A stretch of DNA of 33,235 nt from Mesorhizobium intechi (GTDB taxonomy: Bacteria > Pseudomonadota > Alphaproteobacteria > Rhizobiales > Rhizobiaceae). Every line of letters begins with the position of its first letter. Position 1 is the stretch's first letter. Position numbers and translations under genes: made by a program. Positions 16,885-25,410 of this stretch are shown here, one piece after another. Location of the stretch: NCBI RefSeq assembly GCF_002879535.1, contig NZ_PNOT02000020.1, forward strand, positions 1-33,235, written 5' to 3'. Below the pieces are notes generated by a model. The model saw only the letters and a list, made by a program, of their open reading frames with translations, ran no database searches and was not told where the DNA came from.

Positions 16885-17694
16885 ATGCGTATTGTCCGGG
16901 CGATTCCGCTGCTTCTGACCGCCTCCTTGCTGGGCGCTTCCGCGGCCGAGGCCGGCGACGGCCCGTTCGGCTGGCTGTCCGGCGACTGGTACCTGACCGT
17001 TGGCGCCACGGGCATGGTCGCGCCGAATTTCGAGGGCGGCAAGAAATACATGCTCAGCGCCCAGCCCATCATCTCCCTGGGCAAGGCCGGTCCCCAGGCT
17101 CGCTTTACCTCGCGCAACGACAATATTTCGCTGGCGCTGGTCGATGATGGCGGCGTTCGCGCCGGCCTGACCGGCAAGTTCCTGTTCTCGCGCGACGACA
17201 GCGATGCCGACGAGCTCAAGGGTCTCGATCCGGTGCGCTGGGGCGGCGAGGTCGGCGGCTTCTTCGAATTCTATCCGACGGACTGGATGCGCGCGCGCGC
17301 CGAATTGCGCCACGGCATCCGTGCCCATAACGGCTTTGTCGCCGATATCGCCGCCGACGCCTTCTACGATGTGACGCCAACCGTCAGGATCTCGGGCGGC
17401 CCGCGCGTGTCTTTTGCTTCGGCGAACTATTTCGATGCCTACTATGGCGTCAATGCACAGGAGGCGGTGGCCTCAGGCCTGAGCCAGTACAATCCCGGTG
17501 GCGGGCTGAAATCCATCGGCCTCGGCGGCGCGGTGACCTGGAAAGTGACCGATCCGATGACCGCCAGCCTGTTCGGCGAATATTCGCGCCTGGAGGGGCC
17601 GGCAGCCGATTCCAGCCTGGTCAGGGAGCGCGGTGAGCGCAACCAGTTCATGGTCGGTGTGTCGACCACGTATCGCTTCGACTTCAAGATGTAG
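16885..17694 (+). CDS. MipA/OmpV-family outer-membrane protein
   Basis: 269-residue outer-membrane beta-barrel with a signal peptide (IPLLLTASLLGASAAEAG, cleaved near residue 23). The mature part has the MipA/OmpV layout: DWYLTVGATGMVAPNFEGGK near the start, alternating strands, ARAELRHGIRAHNGFVADI, then VRISGGPRVSFAS, and a C-terminal strand ending in FDFKM with an aromatic residue near the end as expected for barrel insertion. The start at 16885 is preferred because it begins the signal peptide; earlier in-frame codons from 16777 encode unrelated sequence. MipA in E. coli binds murein hydrolase complexes, but family members also act as general OMPs, so the role here is uncertain. Confidence 0.92.
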   Translation: MRIVRAIPLLLTASLLGASAAEAGDGPFGWLSGDWYLTVGATGMVAPNFEGGKKYMLSAQPIISLGKAGPQARFTSRNDNISLALVDDGGVRAGLTGKFLFSRDDSDADELKGLDPVRWGGEVGGFFEFYPTDWMRARAELRHGIRAHNGFVADIAADAFYDVTPTVRISGGPRVSFASANYFDAYYGVNAQEAVASGLSQYNPGGGLKSIGLGGAVTWKVTDPMTASLFGEYSRLEGPAADSSLVRERGERNQFMVGVSTTYRFDFKM

Positions 17695-17770
17695 GCGAAT
17701 TGAACGAGACGCTTTATTCCTGCGTCCATCTCCGCTAAAAGCCACGCCATGATGAGCTTTTCGCGCCTTT

Positions 17771-17866
17771 TCGCGATCGCGATACGAATTACTGGCCCGG
17801 TGTTCCGGGTGGCCTGAGCGCCGCCGGAACCGCCGGGAGGTTCGCGCGCGCCCTCGCGCTTTTTTC
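17771..17866 (+). terminator. Hairpin cluster and probable terminator before ileS
   Basis: The segment holds the perfect 12-base palindrome TCGCGATCGCGA (17771-17782), a hairpin CCCGG-TGTT-CCGGG (about 17796-17809), and GCGCG (17844-17848) pairing with CGCGC (17855-17859) directly followed by six Ts (17860-17865). The last has the form of a Rho-independent terminator and could end mipA transcription, although it lies about 150 bases after that stop. Confidence 0.55.
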
Positions 17867-17877
17867 AGAACATCGAC

Positions 17878-17942
17878 GCGTATCGCCCAAAGGTGGGTCC
17901 GGTTTTGGGAAAACGATATGCATCAATCAAAGACCTCAACGC
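17878..17942 (+). repeat. Rhizobial intergenic palindromic repeat
   Basis: TATCGCCCAAA (17881-17891) faces TTTTGGGAAAACGATA (17903-17918) as an imperfect inverted repeat, followed by TGCATCAATCAAAGACCTCA, the typical tail of this family. It lies immediately upstream of ileS and resembles the elements at 7869-7930 and 20964-21040. Confidence 0.75.
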
Positions 17943-17981
17943 CCGGGCCTTGTGCCGACGGGCTACGCAGATGGCAGATCA

Positions 17982-20963
17982 ATGACCGACACTGTTGAAA
18001 CGATCGACTATTCCAAGACGCTATATTTGCCGCAGACGGATTTCCCGATGCGCGCCGGCCTGCCCGAGAAGGAGCCGGTGCTGGTCAAGCGCTGGCAGGA
18101 CATGGACCTCTACGCCAAGCTGCGTGAGAGTGCCGCCGGCCGCACGAAATATGTGCTGCATGACGGCCCTCCCTACGCCAACGGCAACATCCATATCGGC
18201 CATGCGCTGAACAAGATCCTCAAGGACGTCATCACCCGCTCGTTCCAGATGCGCGGCTACGATTCGAACTATGTGCCTGGCTGGGACTGCCATGGCCTGC
18301 CGATCGAGTGGAAGATCGAGGAGCAGTATCGCGCCAAGGGCAAGAACAAGGACGAGGTGCCGGTCAACGAGTTCCGCAAGGAATGCCGTGAGTTCGCCGG
18401 GCACTGGATCACGGTGCAGGGCGGTGAGTTCCAGCGGCTTGGCGTCATCGGCGACTTCAAGAACCCCTATACGACGATGGCTTTCCATGCCGAGTCGCGC
18501 ATCGCCGGCGAATTGCTGAAATTCGCCATGTCGGGCCAGCTCTATCGCGGCTCGAAGCCGGTGATGTGGAGCGTCGTGGAGCGCACCGCATTGGCCGAGG
18601 CCGAGATCGAGTACCAGGACTATGAGTCGGACACGATCTGGGCGAAGTTTCCGGTAGCCAATCTTGTCGTCGCCAATGTCGTGGATGGGCAGGCGGCGGA
18701 ACTCAATCCGGACCTGACCGGACGGTCGCTGGATCTGCTGGACGCCCATGTCGTCATCTGGACGACGACGCCGTGGACCATCCCGGGCAACCGCGCCGTC
18801 AGCTATTCGCCGCGCGTCGCCTACGGGCTCTACGAGGTGACGGCGGCCGAAAATGCCTTTGGCCCGCAGCCGGGTGAGAAGCTGATCTTCGCCGACGCGC
18901 TGGCCGAGGAAAGCCAGGCCAAGGCAAAGGTCACCTTGAAGCGTCTTCACGGCGTCAGCGCCGAACAGCTTGGAAACCTTGTGCTTTCGCACCCGTTCAA
19001 GGGCCTCGGCGGCGGTTACGAGTTCCCCGTGCCGATGGTTGCGGGCGATCATGTGACCGACGATGCCGGCACCGGCTTCGTCCACACCGCGCCCGGCCAT
19101 GGCCGCGAGGATTTTGACGCCTGGATGGACGCCGCGCCTCAGCTGCGCGCACGTGGCATCGACACGGTGATCCCCTTCACGGTCGACGATGCCGGCTTCT
19201 TCACCAGGGACGCGCCAGGCTTCGGCCCGGATCGCGAGGGTGGGGCCGCGCGTGTCATCGACGACAATGGCAAGAAGGGCAACGCCAACCAGGCTGTCAT
19301 CGACGAGCTGATCAAGCGCGACGCGCTCTTCGCGCGCGGCCGGCTGAAGCACAGCTACCCGCATTCCTGGCGGTCGAAGAAGCCGGTGATCTTCCGCAAC
19401 ACGCCGCAATGGTTCGTCTACATGGACAAGGACCTCGGCGACGGCACGACACTGCGCAGCCGCGCCTTGAAGGCCATCGACGACACGCGCTTTGTGCCGG
19501 CTGCCGGTCAGAACCGTATCCGCGCCATGATCGAGGAGCGTCCCGACTGGGTGTTGTCGCGCCAGCGCGCCTGGGGCGTGCCGATCGCCGTTTTCGCCGA
19601 CGAGGACGGCAACGTGCTGAAGGACGAGGCGGTCAATCAGCGCATCATGGACGCCTTTGAGGAAGAGGGCGCCGACGCTTGGTTCGCCGCCGGCGCCAAG
19701 GAGCGCTTCCTCGGCAACCACGATGCGTCCCGGTGGAAGCAGGTGATGGACATCCTCGACGTCTGGTTCGATTCGGGCTCGACGCATGTCTTTACGCTGG
19801 AGGATCGCCCTGATCTGAAATGGCCGGCCGACGTCTATCTCGAAGGGTCCGACCAGCATCGCGGCTGGTTCCACTCTTCGCTGCTGGAAAGCTGCGGCAC
19901 CAGGGGCAGGGCGCCTTACGAAACCGTCGTCACCCATGGCTTCACCATGGACGAGGACGGACGCAAGATGTCGAAATCGCTCGGCAACACGGTGGTGCCG
20001 CAGGACGTCATCAAGCAGTCGGGCGCCGACATACTGCGCCTGTGGGTGGTGACGACGGACTATTGGGAAGACCAGCGGCTCGGCAAGAACGTGCTGCAGA
20101 CCAATATCGACGCCTACCGCAAACTGCGCAACACCATTCGCTGGATGCTGGGCACGCTCGCCCATGACGATGGCGAGACCGTGCCGTTGGAAGCGATGCC
20201 GGAGCTGGAGCGGCTGATGCTGCATCGGCTGGCCGAACTCGACGAGGTGGTGCGCCAGGGCTACGACGCCTTCGAGTTCAAACGCATCACGCGCGCGCTC
20301 GTCGATTTCATGGTGGTCGAGCTGTCGGCCTTCTATTTCGACATCCGCAAGGACGCGCTTTACTGCGACGCGCCGTCGAGCGTGAAGCGCAAGGCCTCGG
20401 TTCAGGTGGTGCGCCATCTCTTCGACTGCCTGGTGAAATGGCTGGCGCCGATGCTGCCCTTCACCATGGAAGAGGCCTGGCTTGACCGTCATCCCGATGC
20501 GATTTCGGTGCATCTCGACCAGTTCCCTGAAATCCCGGTGGATTGGAAGAATGAGGCGCTGGCGGAAAAGTGGCGCAAGGTGCGGCAGGTGCGCCGCGTC
20601 GTCACCGGTGCGCTCGAGATCGCCCGTGCTCAGAAGGTGATCGGCTCCTCGCTGGAAGCGGTGCCGGTTGTCACCATCAACGATTCAACGCTCGAAGCGG
20701 CGATATCCGACGTCGACATGGCCGAGATGGCGATCACCAGCGACCTCGTCATTGCTCATGGCCAGGCGCCGGAGGGGGCCTTTACACTCGACGATGTCAA
20801 GGGCGTCGCCGTGGTGGTCGAGAAAGCGGAGGATCGCGGCCTCGTCAAATGCGCGCGTTCCTGGCGTTACACGGCCGATGTCGGGCGGGATCCTGTATTT
20901 CCCGATGTCTCCGCTCGCGATGCCGCCGTGCTGCATGAGCTGAAAGCGCTCGGCCGGCTTTAG
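17982..20963 (+). CDS. ileS: Isoleucyl-tRNA synthetase
   Basis: Charges tRNA-Ile with isoleucine and edits valine. 993 residues. The class I HIGH motif is at 71-74 (in [12 protein letters not shown]) and KMSKS at 662-666 (in [10 protein letters not shown]). The editing domain lies between them, with [10 protein letters not shown] and [30 protein letters not shown] is the conserved isoleucine-binding stretch. The C-terminal segment ([14 protein letters not shown]) keeps only one of the four cysteines of the zinc module present in E. coli IleS; I recall the same reduced form in other Rhizobiales. Start at 17982 gives the normal N-terminus. An intergenic repeat and a hairpin cluster precede it, and there is no T-box. 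Confidence 0.98.
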   Translation: MTDTVETIDYSKTLYLPQTDFPMRAGLPEKEPVLVKRWQDMDLYAKLRESAAGRTKYVLHDGPPYANGNIHIGHALNKILKDVITRSFQMRGYDSNYVPGWDCHGLPIEWKIEEQYRAKGKNKDEVPVNEFRKECREFAGHWITVQGGEFQRLGVIGDFKNPYTTMAFHAESRIAGELLKFAMSGQLYRGSKPVMWSVVERTALAEAEIEYQDYESDTIWAKFPVANLVVANVVDGQAAELNPDLTGRSLDLLDAHVVIWTTTPWTIPGNRAVSYSPRVAYGLYEVTAAENAFGPQPGEKLIFADALAEESQAKAKVTLKRLHGVSAEQLGNLVLSHPFKGLGGGYEFPVPMVAGDHVTDDAGTGFVHTAPGHGREDFDAWMDAAPQLRARGIDTVIPFTVDDAGFFTRDAPGFGPDREGGAARVIDDNGKKGNANQAVIDELIKRDALFARGRLKHSYPHSWRSKKPVIFRNTPQWFVYMDKDLGDGTTLRSRALKAIDDTRFVPAAGQNRIRAMIEERPDWVLSRQRAWGVPIAVFADEDGNVLKDEAVNQRIMDAFEEEGADAWFAAGAKERFLGNHDASRWKQVMDILDVWFDSGSTHVFTLEDRPDLKWPADVYLEGSDQHRGWFHSSLLESCGTRGRAPYETVVTHGFTMDEDGRKMSKSLGNTVVPQDVIKQSGADILRLWVVTTDYWEDQRLGKNVLQTNIDAYRKLRNTIRWMLGTLAHDDGETVPLEAMPELERLMLHRLAELDEVVRQGYDAFEFKRITRALVDFMVVELSAFYFDIRKDALYCDAPSSVKRKASVQVVRHLFDCLVKWLAPMLPFTMEEAWLDRHPDAISVHLDQFPEIPVDWKNEALAEKWRKVRQVRRVVTGALEIARAQKVIGSSLEAVPVVTINDSTLEAAISDVDMAEMAITSDLVIAHGQAPEGAFTLDDVKGVAVVVEKAEDRGLVKCARSWRYTADVGRDPVFPDVSARDAAVLHELKALGRL

Positions 20964-21040
20964 GTGCATGTCGCCCAAAAGCACGCCCTCGGGCATGACT
21001 CGAGGGTGTGCCGCGGTTTTTGGGAAACGACGTGCGCTTG
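20964..21040 (+). repeat. Rhizobial intergenic palindromic repeat with internal hairpin
   Basis: GCATGTCGCCCAAAA (20966-20980) is matched in inverted orientation by TTTTTGGGAAACGACGTGC (21017-21035). Inside it CACGCCCTCG (20982-20991) pairs with CGAGGGTGTG (21001-21010) over ten positions with one G-T. It starts directly after the ileS stop, so the internal stem plus TTTTT (21017-21021) may also end the ileS transcript. Confidence 0.78.
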
Positions 21041-21126
21041 ATCAACAGTGCACAAATGCCACGGCCGGCGGTGCAAATCCCCCCGTGCGTTGCCCTTAAC
21101 GAGCGGTTGAGGTAAACACGCGAAAC

Positions 21127-21150
21127 TCCGGAAGACAAATTGTCGCCGGA
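21127..21150 (+). promoter_or_regulatory. 24-bp dyad upstream of the lipoprotein gene
   Basis: TCCGG (21127-21131) and GACAA (21134-21138) are mirrored by TTGTC (21140-21144) and CCGGA (21146-21150) around a single central A. Both half-sites are perfect, and the outer arms are offset by one base (two-base versus one-base gaps). It lies 85 bases before the lipoprotein ATG. With a one-base centre it suits a protein-binding operator better than an RNA hairpin. Confidence 0.45.
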
Positions 21151-21234
21151 TTTCCGTCGCAAGTGCTTGGACGATGGGGACCGGTCACAGGACCGGTGGC
21201 GATCGAGAGGCTGTCTAGAGTGGGACTTTTTGGC

Positions 21235-21912
21235 ATGACCGAGAGATATAAGGCGCGCCTTGCGCTGCTGGCGCCGCTTGTCGCATCGGGACTCGCTCTG
21301 TCCGGCTGCATGGGCTCTCCGACCTATGGCACCGACAAGACCGCTGCCGAACAGCTGGCCGGCGATCTCACTGGCGCCGTTTCCTTCGCGCCGAAGCACA
21401 AGGATCCGATCGACTACAAGCCGCGCCCCACCTTGGTGAAGCCTGCTCCCGGACAGAAGGAAGCGCTGCCCGCACCGCAGGAAAGCATCCAGACGGCAAG
21501 CGCCGAATGGCCCGAATCGCCCGAGCAGCGCCGGGCGCGCCTGCGCGCCGACGCCACCGCCCACCAGAACGATCCGAGCTATCAGGCTGAGATCGTCGAC
21601 GATGTGCAGACCGATCCGGCCTCGGTCAAGAAGGCGATGGCGGATTCAGGCTCCAGCCACCCGCCGGCCTGGACACCCGCTGATTCCGACAAGGGCCGCG
21701 CCGCCGAGATCCAGCGTCGTCTTGCCGCGAGCAAGCAGGGCGACCCCAACACCCGCAGATATCTGAGCGAGCCACCATTGGCCTACCGCGTCGCGGCCGG
21801 CACGGCGCCGCAGAACGAACTCGGCGAGGACGAATACAAGAAGGAACGCCGCCTGAAGAAAGAGGCGGAAGGCAAGAAGTCCGGCTGGTTCGACTGGTTG
21901 CCGTCCCTCTAA
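21235..21912 (+). CDS. Small lipoprotein of unknown function
   Basis: 225 residues. The N-terminus is a lipoprotein signal (LALLAPLVASGLALSGC) with the lipidated cysteine at 25. The mature protein is charged, proline-rich and probably mostly unfolded, with a lysine-rich segment (EYKKERRLKKEAEGKK) just before the C-terminus GWFDWLPSL. ATG at 21235 is used, but a GTG at 21220 in the same frame has a better-placed GAGAGG (21205-21210) and would add five residues. Two ACCGGT palindromes (about 21180-21185 and 21192-21197) lie upstream. I do not recognise a named family. It is on the same strand as ileS, about 270 bases downstream, with an intergenic repeat between. Confidence 0.85.
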   Translation: MTERYKARLALLAPLVASGLALSGCMGSPTYGTDKTAAEQLAGDLTGAVSFAPKHKDPIDYKPRPTLVKPAPGQKEALPAPQESIQTASAEWPESPEQRRARLRADATAHQNDPSYQAEIVDDVQTDPASVKKAMADSGSSHPPAWTPADSDKGRAAEIQRRLAASKQGDPNTRRYLSEPPLAYRVAAGTAPQNELGEDEYKKERRLKKEAEGKKSGWFDWLPSL

Positions 21913-21916
21913 GGGC

Positions 21917-21978
21917 AGTTCCAGGAAAACTGTGAAGCGGTTTTCCCGCGAAAAGCGCATAGCGCTTTCCTTGGAACG
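21917..21978 (+). repeat. Rhizobial intergenic palindromic repeat
   Basis: GTTCCAGGAAAACTGTGAAG, then CGGTTTTCCC, and TTCC...GGAA outer arms frame the perfect hairpin AAAGCGC-ATA-GCGCTTT (21952-21968). It sits between the convergent lipoprotein and tadA genes, where it could act as a two-way terminator. Confidence 0.7.
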
Positions 21979-22026
21979 GCGTCGAAACAAAGAGTCCAGG
22001 AATGGTCAGCGCTCCCAGGCCGCGGT

Positions 22027-22527
22027 TCAGTCGCGACGTTCCTTGAAAAAATCCTTCAGCAGCAGCGCGGCCTCGGTCTCGCTCATGCCCGGATAGATGT
22101 CGGGCGTGTGGTGGCAGGTCGGCGAGGTAAAGAAGCGTACGCCATTGACCACCGCACCGCCCTTTTCGTCGGCGGCGCCGAAGTAGAGACGGCGTAGCCT
22201 GGCGAAGGAGATGGCGCCGGCGCACATGGTGCAAGGTTCCAGCGTCACATAGAGATCGTGGCCAGTCAGCCGCTCGCTTGAGAGTTTCCCGCAGGCTTCG
22301 CGAATGACGAGCATCTCGGCATGCGCCGTCGGGTCGGCAAGCTCGCGGGTGCGGTTGCCGGCTTTTGCAACGACCGTGCCGCCGTTGGCGATGACGGCGC
22401 CGACCGGCACTTCGCCACGCAAGGCTGCCGCTTCGGCCTCCCTTAGCGCCACCGCCATGAAATCCGGACGCTTCACGCGGTTTCCATTCCGATTATCTCC
22501 TCGCCACTCCTGGCTTTTGGTTTTCAT
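22027..22527 (-). CDS. tadA: tRNA(Arg) adenosine-34 deaminase
   Basis: Zinc deaminase that converts A34 of tRNA-Arg(ACG) to inosine. The catalytic motifs are HAE at 69-71 and PCTMC at 98-102, within the order VPVGAVI, ADPTAHAEM, LYVTLEPCTMCAGAI, FGAADEKGGAV and ETEAALLLKDFF typical of TadA. The ATG at 22527 is supported by AGGGAAG just upstream and gives 166 residues; the ATG at 22458 would remove 23 poorly conserved residues and gives a length closer to the core family. It is divergent from the pseudouridine synthase gene, with a palindromic repeat in the shared intergenic region. It is unrelated to the Tad pilus protein of the same name. Confidence 0.94.
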   Translation of the reverse strand: MKTKSQEWRGDNRNGNRVKRPDFMAVALREAEAAALRGEVPVGAVIANGGTVVAKAGNRTRELADPTAHAEMLVIREACGKLSSERLTGHDLYVTLEPCTMCAGAISFARLRRLYFGAADEKGGAVVNGVRFFTSPTCHHTPDIYPGMSETEAALLLKDFFKERRD

Positions 22528-22590
22528 TTGTCTTCCCTGGAAAACCGGTTTCCACTTTTCCCTGACAAACTCCCGTGATCCTGTTATGGA

Positions 22591-22665
22591 GCGCATCAAC
22601 CCGAAAATCGGACTCGATTTTCGGAAAAGATCATGCGCCAAATCAAAGTGCTACAGCGTTCGTTG
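22591..22665 (+). repeat. Rhizobial intergenic palindromic repeat
   Basis: The perfect hairpin CCGAAAATCG-GACT-CGATTTTCGG (22601-22624) is flanked by GCGCAT (22591-22596) and ATGCGC (22633-22638) and followed by the family tail AAATCAAAGTGCTACAGCGT. The adjoining stretch at 22536-22560 (GGAAAACCGGTTTCC and surroundings) resembles another part of such elements and overlaps the tadA ribosome-binding region. Confidence 0.8.
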
Positions 22666-22717
22666 CGCGCCCGTAAGGATGCGCCACGCTGTAGCAGCGC
22701 AAACGGACAAAGGCCAC

Positions 22718-24745
22718 ATGGACGACAACAACAAGAAATCTCCGCGCCAAAAAGGCCCGGGCAAGAAACCCGCGGCTCCGCGAGGCGACAGGAAGCCATC
22801 CTTCGGCGCCAAGAAGGCCTATGCGCCGCGCGGCGATCGGCCGATGGCCGCCGAGGGCGAACGGCCGAAGCGCGACTTCAAGGGCGGCGACAAGCCATTC
22901 AGCAAGGGCCCACGTAAGCCTTACGCGCCGCGTGGCGACCGTCCGATGGCGGCCGAAGGCGAGCGCAAGCCATATGAAAAGCGCGAAGGGCCGCGCAAAC
23001 CCTACGCGCCGCGTGGCGACCGTCCGATGGCGGCCGAAGGTGAACGCAAGCCATATGAAAAGCGTGAGGGGCCGCGCAAACCCTACGCGCCGCGCGGGGA
23101 CCGGCCGAGGGCGGCGGAAGGCGAGCGCAAGCCGTATGAAAAGCGTGAGGGACCGCGCAAACCCTACGCGCCGGTCGGCGATCGTCCGGTTGCCGCATCG
23201 GCGGACGGCGGCGACAAGCGTTTCGACCGTCCCAAGCGTGACTTCGGCGATCGTCCGATGCGCGACTTTGCCGACCGTCCCAAGCGCGACTTTGGCGGTG
23301 ACCGCCCTAAGCGTGATTTCAGCGATCGGCCCCAAGGGGCATCGGCCGGCTTCAAGCCGCGCCCGCGTCCCGCTGAGGCCACGGAAGAGGCCGGCGAGCG
23401 CATCGCCAAGCGGCTGGCTCGTGCGGGACTTGCCTCGCGTCGCGACGCCGAGGAGCTGATCGCCGCCGGCCGCGTCAAGGTCAACGGCCGCGCTCTGACT
23501 TCGCCGGCCTTCAATGTGATGCCTGGCGACATCATCCATCTCGACGGAATGGAGATTCCGCCGATAGAACGCACGCGCCTGTTCCTGTTCCACAAGCCGG
23601 CCGGCGTCGTCACCACCAACCGAGATCCCGAGGGCCGCAAGACCGTTTTCGACGTGCTGCCGGCCGAATTGCCGCGGCTGATGACCATAGGCCGCCTCGA
23701 TATCAACACCGAGGGCCTGCTGCTGCTCACCAACGATGGCGGCCTGTCGCGCGTGCTCGAACTGCCGGCCACGGGCTGGCTGCGCCGCTACCGCGTGCGC
23801 GTCCACGGCAAGGTCGAGGAGAGCGCGCTTGCCGGCCTGCGCGAAGGCATTGCCGTCGACGGCGTCTTCTACGGTGCCATCGAAGCCAGCCTCGATCGCG
23901 AGCAGGGCTCCAATGCCTGGCTGACGATCGGCCTGCGCGAAGGCAAGAACCGCGAAGTGAAGAACATCCTTGGCGCGCTCGGCCTCGACGTGACGCGGCT
24001 GATCCGCATTTCCTATGGGCCGTTTCAACTCGAGGATCTACCCGAGGGTCATGTGCTGGAGATCAAGGGCCGCGTGCTGCGCGATCAGCTGGGCGAGCGC
24101 TTGGTGGAGGAATCCGGCGCCAACTTCGACGCTGAGATAGCAAAACCCTTCTCCAACAAGCCGGTGCGGCGCACCGAGGTTCGCGAAGCGGAACCCGAGC
24201 GGCCGAAATTCACCCGCGATGGCGAGCGCCGGCCGATCGGCGAGGGCGGGCTGATCAAGAACCGCAAGCGCCGCGAAGGCAGCCGCGACGAGGCACTCGG
24301 CAAACTGTCGACCAGTCCTGGCAGAGGCGACCGGCCGGAAAAGAGCTTTGGCGAACGCGGGCCCCGGCCCGAACGCGGCGGGTTCGGCGACAAGCCACGT
24401 GGCAGTTTCGGCGACAAACCGCGTGGCGGCTTTGGCGACAAGCCGCGCGGTGGTTTTGGCGGCAAGAAATCCGAGCGCGAGCAGCGGCCGATCGAGCCGC
24501 CCGGCCAGCGCAAGGCCAATGTCTGGATGGCACCAGGAGCCCGGCCGATCGGCAAGGGCAGGGCGGAAGCCGATGCCGCCAAGGCGGCGGAGGCCAAGGC
24601 GCGCAAGGCCTCGTTCAAGCCGGCCTATGGCAAGCCCGCTGGCAAGCCGGGCGGCGCAAAGCCGTTCGGCAAGCCCCGTGGCGAGCGTCCGGCCGGTGGC
24701 GGCGAACGGCCGCGTGGCGGCCCCAAGGGTCCGCGCACAAGATGA
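22718..24745 (+). CDS. rluB: RluB/RsuA-family 23S rRNA pseudouridine synthase with long repeat tails
   Basis: 675 residues, more than twice the E. coli RluB length. A central S4 RNA-binding domain (about 226-283, RLARAGLASRRDAEELI) precedes the catalytic domain (about 287-455) with IGRLDINTEGLLLLTNDGG; Asp328 is the expected catalytic residue. The N-terminal 220 residues are low-complexity, basic and repetitive: three 27-residue units beginning GPRKPYAPRGDRPMAAEGER (64-90, 91-117, 118-144), a partial fourth, then DRPKRDF repeats. The C-terminal 215 residues carry GDKPRGGF repeats and many RG pairs. Start at 22718 follows AAAGG. rsmD overlaps its stop by ATGA. The symbol rests on family; RluB, RluE or RluF-type specificity is not resolved. 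Confidence 0.93.
   Translation: MDDNNKKSPRQKGPGKKPAAPRGDRKPSFGAKKAYAPRGDRPMAAEGERPKRDFKGGDKPFSKGPRKPYAPRGDRPMAAEGERKPYEKREGPRKPYAPRGDRPMAAEGERKPYEKREGPRKPYAPRGDRPRAAEGERKPYEKREGPRKPYAPVGDRPVAASADGGDKRFDRPKRDFGDRPMRDFADRPKRDFGGDRPKRDFSDRPQGASAGFKPRPRPAEATEEAGERIAKRLARAGLASRRDAEELIAAGRVKVNGRALTSPAFNVMPGDIIHLDGMEIPPIERTRLFLFHKPAGVVTTNRDPEGRKTVFDVLPAELPRLMTIGRLDINTEGLLLLTNDGGLSRVLELPATGWLRRYRVRVHGKVEESALAGLREGIAVDGVFYGAIEASLDREQGSNAWLTIGLREGKNREVKNILGALGLDVTRLIRISYGPFQLEDLPEGHVLEIKGRVLRDQLGERLVEESGANFDAEIAKPFSNKPVRRTEVREAEPERPKFTRDGERRPIGEGGLIKNRKRREGSRDEALGKLSTSPGRGDRPEKSFGERGPRPERGGFGDKPRGSFGDKPRGGFGDKPRGGFGGKKSEREQRPIEPPGQRKANVWMAPGARPIGKGRAEADAAKAAEAKARKASFKPAYGKPAGKPGGAKPFGKPRGERPAGGGERPRGGPKGPRTR
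22907..23197 (+). repeat. In-frame 81-bp tandem repeats inside the rluB-like gene
   Basis: Three units of 81 bp (22907-22987, 22988-23068, 23069-23149) are nearly identical at the DNA level, and a partial fourth runs to about 23197. Each encodes 27 residues with RKPYAPRGDRP and GERKPYEKRE. A diverged related stretch lies at residues 32-53. The near-identity of synonymous positions points to recent duplication. Confidence 0.85.
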
Positions 24746-25296
24746 GGATCGTTGGCGGTGAGTTTCGCGGGCGTCCGCTGGCGACGCCCCGCGGCAGCGC
24801 CATCCGTCCGACGACCGACCGCACCCGCGAGGCCGTGTTCAACGTACTGGCGCATCGCTTTGCCGAACAGCTGGACGGCGCGCGCGTGCTGGATCTGTTC
24901 GCCGGCACCGGCGCACTTGGTCTGGAGGCGTTGTCGCGCGGCGCGTCCTATGGCGTCTTCATCGAGGAATCGGCCGAAGGCCGCGGTCTGATCCGCGACA
25001 ATGTCGAGGCCTTCGGCCTGACCGGGCGCACCAAGATCTTTCGCCGCGATGCCACCGGCCTTGGCGAGGCGGGCACGCTGGCGCCGTTCGGCCTGGTCTT
25101 CGCCGATCCGCCTTATGGCAGGGGGCTGGGCGAGCGCGCCCTGCAATCGGCGAAAGCCGGCGGCTGGCTGCGCCCCGGCGCGCTCTGCGTGGTCGAGGAG
25201 ACGGCGGCTGCTCCCTTCGAGCCGGGCCCCGGCTTTTCGGTACTGGACGAGCGCAACTACGGCGAAACCATCATCCGCTTCATCGAGGCTGCATGA
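24742..25296 (+). CDS. rsmD: 16S rRNA (guanine-966 N2) methyltransferase
   Basis: SAM-dependent methyltransferase of the small ribosomal subunit, 184 residues. The N-terminus MRIVGGEFRGRPL and the segment RPTTDRTREAVFNVL are the RsmD signature. LDLFAGTGALGLEALSRGA is the SAM-binding motif I, and FADPPYGRG the catalytic motif IV. Its ATG overlaps the TGA of the pseudouridine synthase gene (ATGA), so the two are translationally coupled, a pairing of two rRNA-modification enzymes often seen in alphaproteobacteria. Confidence 0.97.
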   Translation: MRIVGGEFRGRPLATPRGSAIRPTTDRTREAVFNVLAHRFAEQLDGARVLDLFAGTGALGLEALSRGASYGVFIEESAEGRGLIRDNVEAFGLTGRTKIFRRDATGLGEAGTLAPFGLVFADPPYGRGLGERALQSAKAGGWLRPGALCVVEETAAAPFEPGPGFSVLDERNYGETIIRFIEAA

Positions 25297-25410
25297 CACG
25301 CCTGCATCGAGCGGTGGCCTCTTTGCCGCCGCCTTTGCCGGCAACAACAAATCACTTTGCTTGTCGCAAGCCCCTTGCCTATCGTCTTGAAGAGAAAACC
25401 GGAGCCATTG

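Noticed and set aside
18021..20513. 830-codon open frame antisense to ileS
   Set aside because: It overlaps a certain gene and shows no domain or ribosome-binding site; the composition is typical of an antisense shadow.
22304..22717. N-terminal extension of the pseudouridine synthase upstream of 22718
   Set aside because: It would overlap tadA and run through a palindromic repeat; AAAGG before the ATG at 22718 gives a better start.
22907..23197. The repeats as a CRISPR-like array
   Set aside because: The units are contiguous without spacers, exactly 27 codons long and keep the reading frame of the enzyme.
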